From Methanothermobacter sp049720995 (GTDB lineage: Archaea; Methanobacteriota; Methanobacteria; Methanobacteriales; Methanothermobacteraceae): a stretch of DNA of 64,000 bases. The stretch spans positions 22,736 through 86,735 of the forward strand of contig NZ_JBNASF010000004.1 of the NCBI RefSeq assembly GCF_049720995.1, in the 5' to 3' direction. The notes below the pieces were generated by a model that ran no database searches, was not told where the DNA came from, and saw only the letters and a program-made list of their open reading frames with translations. Positions 51,777-61,119 of the stretch are shown here, in pieces (position 1 is the first letter of the stretch; the number at the start of each line of letters is the position of its first letter). A program made the position numbers and the translations under genes.

Positions 51777-51850
51777 GGCGTTCCTCATGGACTTTAAGAG
51801 TTCTATGGGTGATTGAGGTGTTTCTTATGGACTTCACGCATTTCTATGAT
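51771..51850 (+). repeat. 40-bp tandem duplication over a gene junction
   Basis: Units 51771-51810 and 51811-51850 share GATTGAGG-GTT, CTTATGGACTT or CTCATGGACTT, and TTCTATG. The first unit contains the helicase stop codon; the second contains the ribosome site and start of the DUF1232 gene. Confidence 0.88.
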
Positions 51851-52243
51851 GTTTTAAGGGAGAATATTAACAGTTACCGTGGAGAATATGAGCTGATAGT
51901 GGACTACGCCCCGGATCTCTTCCGGCTGCTGGCTGACGTGCTGAGGAGTGATGAGCTGGTGGGTGAGGAGAGGCTGAGGATATCCGCCGCCATGGGCTAC
52001 CTGGTGGCCCCATACGATGTGATACCCGAGGAGATCTACGGGCCCCACGGATACATAGATGACGTCTACCTCTGTGCTTTGGTGGTGGATGAGCTTGCAT
52101 CCAGACACGGATACGGGTTCCTGGAGGAGTACTGGGCTGGTGATGAGGACCTTGAATATGTTATTGAGGAGTGCATTGAGAGGGCCTCGGAGATACTGGG
52201 GGAAAAAACAGAGGAAATACTCTCATATGCCGGTTTCAGATGA
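51827..52243 (+). CDS. DUF1232 (YkvA-like) protein
   Basis: 138 residues. The core LRISAAMGYLVAPYDVIPEEIYGPHGYIDDVYL is the DUF1232 signature. In other organisms members are small proteins of unknown role, some in membranes; this one has no clear membrane helix apart from that core. ATG 51827 follows GAGGTG. A decoy copy of the ribosome site and start, produced by the 40-bp duplication, encodes a nine-residue frame (MDFKSSMGD, 51787-51816) just upstream. Confidence 0.82.
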   Translation: MDFTHFYDVLRENINSYRGEYELIVDYAPDLFRLLADVLRSDELVGEERLRISAAMGYLVAPYDVIPEEIYGPHGYIDDVYLCALVVDELASRHGYGFLEEYWAGDEDLEYVIEECIERASEILGEKTEEILSYAGFR

Positions 52244-52277
52244 AAACTCGAGGCTAATTTTTAATTATTACTCCATG

Positions 52278-52323
52278 TTTTTTTACATGAAGGGGATCAT
52301 TGTTTTAAATGAACTCATTTTTT
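52278..52323 (+). terminator. Poly-T terminator region after the DUF1232 gene
   Basis: T7 at 52278-52284 flanked by CATG/ACATG, and T6 at 52318-52323. Followed by a TATA-like AATATATTAAT before the surface-protein gene. Confidence 0.45.
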
Positions 52324-52389
52324 AATGTTAAATTAAAAAATTTTAAATACGGTGAGATAGAATATATTAATTCTGAGGGGGGGTAAATC

Positions 52390-53652
52390 TTGAATGATAT
52401 TACCTACGAATTCTTCTCTTCAGGAATGGGTTCATACACCGGACTTGCTGTTTTTGTACTTCTACTGGGTATTCTGGCAATGACATGTCCTGTTTCTGCT
52501 GCTGAACTCAACGACTCGACAATACCACCACCTGACATTGACCCATACGGGACGGTGAGGTCCTGGAATGGGGACCCGATCGAAAATGCAACCGTGAGGG
52601 CCATGGATGGTGGTTTGACAGTTGCAGAGAACACCACCAGTTCATCGGGGGCATATAACCTTATTCTACCCCCCGGCACCTATGAAATTGTGGCATCAGC
52701 CGAAAATTACACCTCATCATCCCTTATCATTGACGTGGATGAACCCCTCGAGGTCAACTTTGAACTTGCATACCCCAACTCCTTCTACGGCACCGTCCAT
52801 GACACATCAGGAGCGCCACTGGAGAACGTCATCATTGAGGTCCGTGACCAGATGGGCACCACCATTGCAGAGAACTACACTGATTCTGCTGGCAGATATA
52901 TGGTAAACTATGGCAGATACTTCGATGAACACCCTGGAATCATACAGGCCGATCTTACTCTCATGGCCTTCAACGATGACCTGTTCACAGAGACTTATAA
53001 CATCCTCATGGGTCCCGGTGAATCATCACGCGTTGATTTTGAAATGGAGTACCTCACCTCCATCGGGGGGACTGTGAGGGGCCAGAAGACCCTGCCATCA
53101 GGCATCCCTGTAACCATCCTCCTTGAGGGTGAGAACCGCACAGGGTACACTGACCGGTATGGTAACTTCTACTTTGAACTCAGAGAGGATGAGGTCCCCC
53201 TTGTGAGGGGAATAAGGGTGGATGCATATGGTTACCACCCCTGGAGCAGTGACCTTACCCTGCAGCCGGGTGATGACATATCCCTTAATATAATCCTGAA
53301 TGAGAGGGCTCTCCTCACGGTTAACGTCACCAGCTCAGGCGGGGAGCCTGTTGAAAGGGCTATTATCTCATTCGCTGGAATGGAGGGATGCACAGGTGAG
53401 GATGGTTCAGTTAAACTGGCCGTCGATACAGGTGAACTCACAGTTCATGTTTCACATCCACTCTACGCCCCCGAGAACAGAACCATTGAGGTTTATGAGG
53501 GTGAAAACAGCCTCAGCATTGAACTCATAAGGCTGGGGCTTCCTGTGGAGGTGAGGGGGGTCGTGGTTGATGGGGGAACACCCCTTGAGGGTGCCGAGGT
53601 TGTCCTCATCAGGTGTTCCCGTGACACTCACCGTGCAGATGTGGATGTATAA
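52390..53652 (+). CDS. Giant surface protein, part 1 (signal peptide and beta-sandwich repeats)
   Basis: 420 residues. TTG start behind GAGGGGGGG; hydrophobic signal GLAVFVLLLGILAMTCPVSAA. Then about five carboxypeptidase-regulatory-like repeats (for example GTVHDTSGAPLENVIIEV, SAGRYMVNYG), rich in N-glycosylation sites. The frame ends at 53652, but the +1 frame entered near 53603-53612 continues the same type of repeat. About 20 residues of a normal repeat seem to be missing at that join. Confidence 0.82.
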   Translation: MNDITYEFFSSGMGSYTGLAVFVLLLGILAMTCPVSAAELNDSTIPPPDIDPYGTVRSWNGDPIENATVRAMDGGLTVAENTTSSSGAYNLILPPGTYEIVASAENYTSSSLIIDVDEPLEVNFELAYPNSFYGTVHDTSGAPLENVIIEVRDQMGTTIAENYTDSAGRYMVNYGRYFDEHPGIIQADLTLMAFNDDLFTETYNILMGPGESSRVDFEMEYLTSIGGTVRGQKTLPSGIPVTILLEGENRTGYTDRYGNFYFELREDEVPLVRGIRVDAYGYHPWSSDLTLQPGDDISLNIILNERALLTVNVTSSGGEPVERAIISFAGMEGCTGEDGSVKLAVDTGELTVHVSHPLYAPENRTIEVYEGENSLSIELIRLGLPVEVRGVVVDGGTPLEGAEVVLIRCSRDTHRADVDV

Positions 53653-56600
53653 ACCATACGCTGAGACCTTCACCATCCCTGAGGCAGGGGATGTGAGAAA
53701 CATTGAACTTGAACATGAAACCATACTGGTTGGTCGTGTGAGTGACCCTGATGATGAAGTAGTGTATGCGGATGTTACCCTCAGCTACACCCACAGTGGT
53801 GAAACCTTTGAGCTGAACGCAGATGTTGATGAGGGAGGCTATTATCTCTTCTATGGTGTCGGACCCTCAGATACAGGTACATATGACATTCGCGCGTATC
53901 ACCCACTATACAGGCCCTACCATGCAGTCATAACCCTGAACATGTCCTCCGAAAATCTGCATGACATCGTTATGGGCTACTATGATGGCTCAGCATCCTT
54001 CACCATACTGAACTGGACCGGGGACCCTGTGCAGGGAGTGGGTGTTCAGCTCAATGGACCTGGCTACCTCTATGGTGTCAGTGGATCCGATGGTACCGTC
54101 CGGTTCCCACACCTTCCCGATGGCCTCTGGATCTATAACATCAATCCTTATGGGTACGTGCCGGTCAGCGGAAACATAACTGTGAGTGGAGGGGGATCTG
54201 AATCCGTGACTGTCAGGCTCATAAGGAAGGGGCAGCCTGTCACCCTCCAGGGTCACGTATATGACACCGATGGAAACCCCCTGAAGAATGTGCAGATAAT
54301 TTTCTGGCCAGACCCCAATCCTGGATATACCTCAATTTCAGGAAGGACAGATTCAAATGGATTCTACATCTTCATGACAGCGAGTTACCCGCAGCTTGTA
54401 TCAGGTCTTGCAGGGACCATCAAAACATACCTCCCCCACTACAGGGACGCTGAGATACCCGTGCTGATTGGTGAGGGCACCATAACCAGGGACATCCACC
54501 TTGAAAGCTGGAATTCAAACATAACCGTGAATGTCACCGACATAAACGGCAACCCTGTGTCCGGAGCTGAACTTTACCTCTGGGGTCCAGACAGGTATGA
54601 TGGCAGCACGGGTCCTGATGGCCTCGCTGTATTCGAGAAGTGCCCTCCATCAGAGGAATGGGATATCTACATTTATCATGACAGTTATTACGCATGGGAC
54701 GGGTACTGGTACACCCTTGAGGATAACCAGAACCTCACAGTCAGCGCAATCCTTGTTCCAAGAACCGTGCCCTGCAGGATAGGAGGAACCGTTGTTGATG
54801 ATGTGGGTGTTCCGGTCTACAACGTCAGCGTGGATCTCTACTACATAAACTCAGGGACCCCTGAGAGATGGGGAAACAAACCAAACACCAGAACAGATTC
54901 ATGGGGTAGATTCTCATGCACCCTCTATGACACCACTGCCAACATCATGAGGCTTGTGTTCTCAAAGGATGGCTACAGGAACCTGACAGTGGATATAATG
55001 CCATGGGAACTACCCGCGAACCGCACATTCACCCTGAACCTGGATGTTGAGGAGACAGGAAGGGTCCAGGGTTATGTTAGGAACTTCCTCCAGCAGGGAC
55101 TTGCTGGTATAACCGTGGTGGCATCAAGGATAGGGTACCCTGACATATCAACCACAACAGATCAGGATGGATTCTACAGTTTTGATCTGCCGGCAGGAAA
55201 CTATGTGTTCACCGCCGGAAGCCCCCATTACATATACGTGAGCAGGGCCACCACAGTGGCACCTGAAATAACGGTCCCTGTGGACTTTGAACTTCACCTC
55301 ATGAATTCCATCTACGGCTACATATGGTTCGCAATGGATGATGGAACATCCGTTCCTGCAGATGGGGCCATGGTGGAGCTCAGCACAGGAGGGTTTCCCA
55401 TAGCATCGGCCCTAACAGATTCCAGTGGAAGGTATGAGATTCAGGCCCCCTCACAAGGTGTATACAACATCACAGCCACCAAATACCCCTATGAGTCAGC
55501 ACATGAAACCGTGAACATCCCAATATCCTTTGTGTTACTGGAGATGACACTCAATCCAGGTCCATATTCAGCCTTTTATGGGGTTGTAACAGATGCGGTT
55601 ACAGGTGAGCCCATTGAGGCTGCGAGGGTTGTCCTGACGTGCTTAGGAGGAGAATTCCCTGAATTTCAACTTGAAACATTCACAGGAGCTGATGGTTCAT
55701 ACATGTTCCAGTCCCTCTACCCATGGAAGGAGTACACCCTCTACTTTGAGAAACCGGGCTACGCCCCTGCAGGGGACCTGTGGTTCTACCTGGAGGTTGG
55801 AGAGGAAATCGAACACAACCAGCCCCTTGAACCACTGGTGTTATCATCCATTTCAGGGACGGTAACATGCTGGGCAGGGCCACTGCAGGCCACTGTGGTC
55901 CTTGATGATAGTATAACATATGTAACGGGATCTGATGGAAGATTTGAATTCACGGATGTCATGGTTGGATTCCACGATATAAAGGTGATCATCGATGGGG
56001 TAAAACACTATGAGGTCACAAAATACGTTGGTAACGCCCAGCACCTGGATGAGCTCATCTACATTCTCACCTACCTCGTTGATAGAAGACCCCTGGCAGA
56101 TGAACGCGTCAGCACCATGGATGTGAGGGCACTCATCTTTGGAGGAAGACCCGGAGCAACAGGTGCCCTATTAAAACTCTACAGGGGTACAGGTCATCAG
56201 ATGTCCCAGGTTGATGGTGCGCTTTCATGGGATGGCTCATGGCTTGTCTTCACACCCCTGAACCCTGAGGACCTTGCGGCGGGGATATACACTGTCACGG
56301 TTAATGTTGGATACGAAATTTCAGCCAGCTGGACCTTCTGGTACTTCCCGGTGACCAGCAACACCCCTGTGATAGTTTCAGTTACACCTTCAGATGGCAG
56401 CTTATTCAGGCGCCCATCAGAGATCAACATAACCGTGGCTGTCAGGAATGACCCTGGAAATGGTCTATCATCAAATGAATCCCGCATATTCCTGGATGGT
56501 TCCCCACTCCCAACAGAGGTGAGGGGTGACGCCGGAAACTGGGAGCTTCACGCTGTTTTCTCTGAATTCACACACGGATGGCACACACTATCAGCCATTG

Positions 56601-56773
56601 CAATTGACAATCAGGGCCTCGGCGCATCAGTGGAGTGGAGGATCTTCGTATCCCATACATCAGGGCCCATCATAAGCAATCTGAGGGTGACGCCTGCATT
56701 TGTACCTGGAAGGGAAAACATGCATAACCGCAGATGTGAGCGAACCCGTCAGGTCAGTTTCGCTGCGCTTTGA
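53567..56773 (+). CDS. Giant surface protein, part 2
   Basis: The authentic sequence begins about 53612 (SGVPVTLTVQMWMYKPY). About 1,050 residues of tandem carboxypeptidase-regulatory-like and Ig-like modules (YDTDGNPLKNVQIIF, TDSNGFYIF, TDQDGFYSF and similar). An extracellular adhesive or wall-spanning role is inferred. The frame leaves the true path at the A4 run 56715-56718, after which it soon stops. Confidence 0.82.
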   Translation: MMGEHPLRVPRLSSSGVPVTLTVQMWMYKPYAETFTIPEAGDVRNIELEHETILVGRVSDPDDEVVYADVTLSYTHSGETFELNADVDEGGYYLFYGVGPSDTGTYDIRAYHPLYRPYHAVITLNMSSENLHDIVMGYYDGSASFTILNWTGDPVQGVGVQLNGPGYLYGVSGSDGTVRFPHLPDGLWIYNINPYGYVPVSGNITVSGGGSESVTVRLIRKGQPVTLQGHVYDTDGNPLKNVQIIFWPDPNPGYTSISGRTDSNGFYIFMTASYPQLVSGLAGTIKTYLPHYRDAEIPVLIGEGTITRDIHLESWNSNITVNVTDINGNPVSGAELYLWGPDRYDGSTGPDGLAVFEKCPPSEEWDIYIYHDSYYAWDGYWYTLEDNQNLTVSAILVPRTVPCRIGGTVVDDVGVPVYNVSVDLYYINSGTPERWGNKPNTRTDSWGRFSCTLYDTTANIMRLVFSKDGYRNLTVDIMPWELPANRTFTLNLDVEETGRVQGYVRNFLQQGLAGITVVASRIGYPDISTTTDQDGFYSFDLPAGNYVFTAGSPHYIYVSRATTVAPEITVPVDFELHLMNSIYGYIWFAMDDGTSVPADGAMVELSTGGFPIASALTDSSGRYEIQAPSQGVYNITATKYPYESAHETVNIPISFVLLEMTLNPGPYSAFYGVVTDAVTGEPIEAARVVLTCLGGEFPEFQLETFTGADGSYMFQSLYPWKEYTLYFEKPGYAPAGDLWFYLEVGEEIEHNQPLEPLVLSSISGTVTCWAGPLQATVVLDDSITYVTGSDGRFEFTDVMVGFHDIKVIIDGVKHYEVTKYVGNAQHLDELIYILTYLVDRRPLADERVSTMDVRALIFGGRPGATGALLKLYRGTGHQMSQVDGALSWDGSWLVFTPLNPEDLAAGIYTVTVNVGYEISASWTFWYFPVTSNTPVIVSVTPSDGSLFRRPSEINITVAVRNDPGNGLSSNESRIFLDGSPLPTEVRGDAGNWELHAVFSEFTHGWHTLSAIAIDNQGLGASVEWRIFVSHTSGPIISNLRVTPAFVPGRENMHNRRCERTRQVSFAAL

Positions 56774-57656
56774 GATACCATCCAACAGTGTTGGGCTTGG
56801 AGGATTTGAGGATAGAATAGATGGTTACTGGAGCGGATGGTTGAGGAACTTGCAGGGGCCATTCATCCCACCGGATGGGGAGATACACTTCACCATCATG
56901 GCTGTGGGAATGGATGGGGCGTTCTCAAACACACTGGATGGTTCAACAATCATCGACACTGAAGGACCTGAAATTATATTAACAGACTCTGATGTTCTTA
57001 AATCAAGAAATACAACCATAAGGGGGCTCCTGAATGACCTTACAGGAATTTTCAGCTTCAATGCAACATCAAAAACCTGTAATGTGACACCTGGCTTCAC
57101 GTCAAACACTTTCACGGTGGAAATCTCAGCCCCCTCCGACGGCTACCATGAGATAGTGATGAACGCCACTGACATCCTTGGAAACTTCCGCAGGGTGGTC
57201 TACAGGATCCTCATTGACACATCAAATCCCCTTGTCCACTTCACAGCCCCAGGAGCGAACAGCACCGTGAGACCAGGCGCTTTGCTGAGCTTCAGGGTAT
57301 CAGATGGACCCTCAGGACTCTGGAGGGGCTACCTCATGTACTGCTCCAACAGGAGACCTGATCCCGTCCCTCAGGACCTCAGGGTCCTCCTTGACGGAAC
57401 TGACATAACAGACAGACTGGAGTACGGCAGGAGGACATATTCTGACCCTGTAAGTTCAAGCACATATGGCTACTGCTACACAGCGTCCCTTGAATCCATT
57501 GAGGTAGCATACAATCCCAGATTATATGGCTTCCTCAACGATGGTCAGCATACACTCCAGGTCACGGTAAAGGATCGGGCGGGTAACGAGGAAACATCTG
57601 AGCTGAGGTTCTCCAGCTTTACAGGAAACCCTGAAATCAGGGAAAAAAAGTATTGA
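56700..57656 (+). CDS. Giant surface protein, part 3
   Basis: About 310 residues from TCITADVSEPVRSVSLRF. Ig-like/cadherin-like modules with bacterial-type patterns (INATDILGNFRRVVYR-like, VKDRAGNEETSELRF). Continuous with part 2 if one A of AAAA (56715-56718) is removed, and with part 4 if one A of A7 (57643-57649) is removed. Confidence 0.8.
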   Translation: MYLEGKTCITADVSEPVRSVSLRFEIPSNSVGLGGFEDRIDGYWSGWLRNLQGPFIPPDGEIHFTIMAVGMDGAFSNTLDGSTIIDTEGPEIILTDSDVLKSRNTTIRGLLNDLTGIFSFNATSKTCNVTPGFTSNTFTVEISAPSDGYHEIVMNATDILGNFRRVVYRILIDTSNPLVHFTAPGANSTVRPGALLSFRVSDGPSGLWRGYLMYCSNRRPDPVPQDLRVLLDGTDITDRLEYGRRTYSDPVSSSTYGYCYTASLESIEVAYNPRLYGFLNDGQHTLQVTVKDRAGNEETSELRFSSFTGNPEIREKKY

Positions 57657-57657
57657 T

Positions 57658-58167
57658 ATGATCTCAGAGGATAATGAAACACTGATTCTCATATTTGATG
57701 TCCAGGAGAACTCAGATGGAGGATTCGATAAATTCCAACTCAAGGTGGATGGCTCCACGGTAGCAGCACAGCCCATCATAATACCTGGCATCAGTCCATA
57801 CATGTGTAACGTGAGGTATGAGGTTACAGGAAACTTTACAGAGGGCCCGCATACAGTGAGCCTTACAGTTACCGATGGCAGGGGATTCTCAGGCACACTG
57901 GACACGGGATTCTATCACCTTGAAAGGATACCTGTAGACCTGCAGAACTTCGATAAGAGGTACATTTACATCCCGGACATCAGTGTATACTCAGGAAACC
58001 ACATCCATGACCTTAAAACCAACAGTTCATACTACTTCACCCAGGGCAGCAGCGCCCTTCACGGCTACTGTGCAATGGATGGGCCCCCCGGGACCTCCTG
58101 TACATTCACAAGGAAAGGTCAACTAACTGGATACTCCCAATGGGGGGCCAGCTGGCGTTCACCATAG
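57658..58167 (+). CDS. Giant surface protein, part 4
   Basis: About 145 authentic residues (IDMISEDNETLILIFD through ALHGYCAMDGP). Past GGGCCCCCCGGG (58081-58092) the sequence in this frame turns implausible (CTFTRKGQLTGYSQWG), whereas the -1 frame reads DLLYIHKERSTNWILPMGG into part 5. Confidence 0.72.
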   Translation: MISEDNETLILIFDVQENSDGGFDKFQLKVDGSTVAAQPIIIPGISPYMCNVRYEVTGNFTEGPHTVSLTVTDGRGFSGTLDTGFYHLERIPVDLQNFDKRYIYIPDISVYSGNHIHDLKTNSSYYFTQGSSALHGYCAMDGPPGTSCTFTRKGQLTGYSQWGASWRSP

Positions 58168-61115
58168 CAGAAACACCCTATATGAATGCAGCTGGTGCAG
58201 AGTTCCTCTCACTATGGATGACCGATATAGAGGTCATCAATAATGTTTACTGGGGGTGGGGTGGAGGCATACTGGTCTACTTCGACGATGGACGGGGATA
58301 CAATCTCCTCGTAAATAACACCAAAGGGATCCCTGGATTTGACCTCCTCAGCAAACTGGACCCCCCCGCAATACTCTACGCCAGACATGAAGCCCCCTGG
58401 GTGAACTGGAAAGGTGTTGTGGACAACAGCATCGCATCCAGAAGGGGGGCTGATGGAAGGATATGGAAGAACTACATCGTGAAGATACCCCCGGGCCTTA
58501 ACACAGCCAACCTGAGGTTGATATTCGTATGGGAGACCGTAAACTGGTTCCAGAACAGCGCGGGCATGACTGTCTCTGTCTCATCAAAGATAGATCATGT
58601 TGAACTTGTTAAGTCCATAGTGGACTACGTGTACCCTGACTTTGGTGAGGAGGACGTTAAACTCAAACCAACAATATGGGCCCAGTTCAAGGTTCCCCTG
58701 GATACTGCAAGGTTCGGGTCAGAGGTCTTCCACCTCAGGAACTCCGCAGGTGGAATCATAAATGGAACAGCCAGCTATGATCAAATACTGCAGAGGGCCT
58801 ACTTCACACCCTTCAGTGAACTGGGGGGCCTCAAGACCTTCACAGGATACATCAGCCAGGACATAAGGACGATCTATGGGGTTGTACTCCCGAAGATGGA
58901 ACCATACACATGGAAATTCACAACTGCCCGTGGACATCCAGTCCTCTGGCAGACGATCAGGTATGGTGGAGAGGACTACTGCATATACCTTGTCTGGGGG
59001 CCTGACTACGCTGGAGGAAACCCGGGCTACCTTTACTCAGGGAATGAACTTGTATCAACCTATGGAACACTCCTGGAGATACATGTTATCAAGAAGGTTG
59101 GAAGCAGCTACTATGAGATCGGGGATATGGACCTCAAACGCATGATATTCCAGGCGGCCCAGAGAAAGGCCTTCTACAGCACATCCAGTTTCACATCATC
59201 GGAACTCATATCCCAGTCAACCAGGGAATGGATTGAGGATCGTGCAGGAAGCTGGAGCGGATGGTTGCTCTGGGGACTCGCATGGCTGGTCTCAGACCCG
59301 GCCCCGATCCCTGACGATGATGAGGTTATAAAGGACATGATAGCCCTCATACTGGGTGATGGCTCAACACCAGCCACACTTACAGGTGTCGAACAGGCAC
59401 TATCCTGGTTCTCAACGGGACTCACAGGTGCAGGTAAAATAAACGATGCAGTGGAAAAACTGAGGGAGATGAAGGCAAAGAAGGCCGGTAACAAGTTCGA
59501 GGAGAGTGTGGTTGGTGATGTCCTTGAGATAGCAGAGTTTGTTAATGGAGAACTTGACTTCCAGAGGGAGCTCTGGGAGTACGTCTTCAAGTGCATGTGG
59601 CAGCTGAGGGTTGCAGAGAACTACCGGCCACAGTTAACAGCCATACTTCCATATACATCTGGAGGTACACATGAGGCCCTCAGTGAATTCCTATCAGCAA
59701 GTATAAACACTGTGAAAAGGGATGTAGCCCTCAAGGTGGCTGAGCACATAGGTAAAACCACTGTAAGCCTCATTAAGGACGCTGTTATTGAGGTCATCAG
59801 CAAAAACCCCTACGGTAAGATTGTGGCGACGACACTGAAGGTCTTCTTCAAGATAGCAAGCTTCACAAGGTGGGATGATGTCCATGCATCATCAAATGTT
59901 GCAGTAGCATACTCCGACGCAGAGTACAGCTTCCACAATGCCAGGGAGGCACTGGTAAGTACCTTCAGGCTCATATCACCTGACAGAATTACAGTTGAGG
60001 ACGTGACCTACCCTGCGGCGGCTGGAAGGCTCTGGTACGGTGCAGGGGGATACTTCTATGATACCATGCTCAAGATAGCCAGGATAGTGAGAAACTGGCC
60101 AACATCTGATAGTAGTTCATGGGACGCTGCAATAGCTGTATATGAGAGATACGCCTCAGAGTACCTTAAAAGGAGTGGCAGCTTCATACCCGAGGTGCTA
60201 TCATCAAACACTGACATAATGCGTCTCCTCCCCCTCATAAAGGGGGGCACGGCGGGTAAACCCTCAAAGATATACCTGGCCGCCTATTCACCGGTTGCGC
60301 TCCTTGTAACCGCACCTGACGGCCGCAGGATAGGATATGATCCCACACGCCCTGAAGGTCAGAGAATAGTTAACGACTTCGGTGACAGTGCATTCTACAA
60401 CAGCCCCTACAGTGAACCGCAGGTCATGGTCATACCTGCAGGTATAGGTGAGCTCAGGATACAGGCCTTCGGGGTTGACTCAGACACTTACAGGATAACC
60501 GTTGAGGTCCTTGATGAGAACGGAACCCCCATCTCAGGTTCAGAGTGGACCGGTAACATAACCCCTGGTGTATATAAATTCTTCAGCCTCCTCATAGACC
60601 AGTACGGCTCAACCTACAAATATGATGGAAGGGCACCGGTTATCAGGGTTACAGGCGTATCAGGGGGTGGAATGTACACCGGTACGGTTAAACCCATCAT
60701 ATCAGTTTCTGATGACAACCTTGAGGGATGGTTCGCAACACTCAACGGCAAACTCTACAGTGGGGGACCCATAAGTTCACCGGGTGTTTACACACTGGTT
60801 GTGAGGGCAACCGATGGAGTTAACGTGGTCTACAGTACAGTGATCTTCATGATACAGGGGGTTTCACCAGTAAAGCCACCCGAGGAGGGTGAACACGGCG
60901 GTGCCTGGGAGACTGTAATAGTGCATGCTGCTTACCATGTTTCAGGTGCTGTAGGTGAGGTCCCATCTAGGGCTGTGGCACCACCCGCTGAAATGGTTAA
61001 CGCTACACCCAGAGGCATGGAGGGTGGATATGACTACACATGGCTTGCAGTGTCCCTCCTGGTGTCAGTGCTCATAATCGGGGTGTACGGGGCCCTTAGA
61101 AGGAGGAATACGTGA
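58140..61115 (+). CDS. Giant surface protein, part 5 (C-terminal with membrane anchor)
   Basis: 991 residues. Beta-rich start (LAFTIAETPYMNAAGAEF), a helical middle (about 400-560, EKLREMKAKKAGNKFEESVVG), further beta modules, and a C-terminal anchor YTWLAVSLLVSVLIIGVYGALRRR. The reconstructed protein of parts 1-5 spans 52390-61115, about 2,900 residues, secreted and anchored at the C-terminus. The internal ATG at 58140 has no ribosome site. Confidence 0.82.
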   Translation: MGGQLAFTIAETPYMNAAGAEFLSLWMTDIEVINNVYWGWGGGILVYFDDGRGYNLLVNNTKGIPGFDLLSKLDPPAILYARHEAPWVNWKGVVDNSIASRRGADGRIWKNYIVKIPPGLNTANLRLIFVWETVNWFQNSAGMTVSVSSKIDHVELVKSIVDYVYPDFGEEDVKLKPTIWAQFKVPLDTARFGSEVFHLRNSAGGIINGTASYDQILQRAYFTPFSELGGLKTFTGYISQDIRTIYGVVLPKMEPYTWKFTTARGHPVLWQTIRYGGEDYCIYLVWGPDYAGGNPGYLYSGNELVSTYGTLLEIHVIKKVGSSYYEIGDMDLKRMIFQAAQRKAFYSTSSFTSSELISQSTREWIEDRAGSWSGWLLWGLAWLVSDPAPIPDDDEVIKDMIALILGDGSTPATLTGVEQALSWFSTGLTGAGKINDAVEKLREMKAKKAGNKFEESVVGDVLEIAEFVNGELDFQRELWEYVFKCMWQLRVAENYRPQLTAILPYTSGGTHEALSEFLSASINTVKRDVALKVAEHIGKTTVSLIKDAVIEVISKNPYGKIVATTLKVFFKIASFTRWDDVHASSNVAVAYSDAEYSFHNAREALVSTFRLISPDRITVEDVTYPAAAGRLWYGAGGYFYDTMLKIARIVRNWPTSDSSSWDAAIAVYERYASEYLKRSGSFIPEVLSSNTDIMRLLPLIKGGTAGKPSKIYLAAYSPVALLVTAPDGRRIGYDPTRPEGQRIVNDFGDSAFYNSPYSEPQVMVIPAGIGELRIQAFGVDSDTYRITVEVLDENGTPISGSEWTGNITPGVYKFFSLLIDQYGSTYKYDGRAPVIRVTGVSGGGMYTGTVKPIISVSDDNLEGWFATLNGKLYSGGPISSPGVYTLVVRATDGVNVVYSTVIFMIQGVSPVKPPEEGEHGGAWETVIVHAAYHVSGAVGEVPSRAVAPPAEMVNATPRGMEGGYDYTWLAVSLLVSVLIIGVYGALRRRNT

Positions 61116-61119
61116 GGGC

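Noticed and set aside
58140..58145. Independent start for the C-terminal surface-protein part
   Set aside because: No ribosome site or signal peptide; the upstream -1 frame gives continuous plausible protein.
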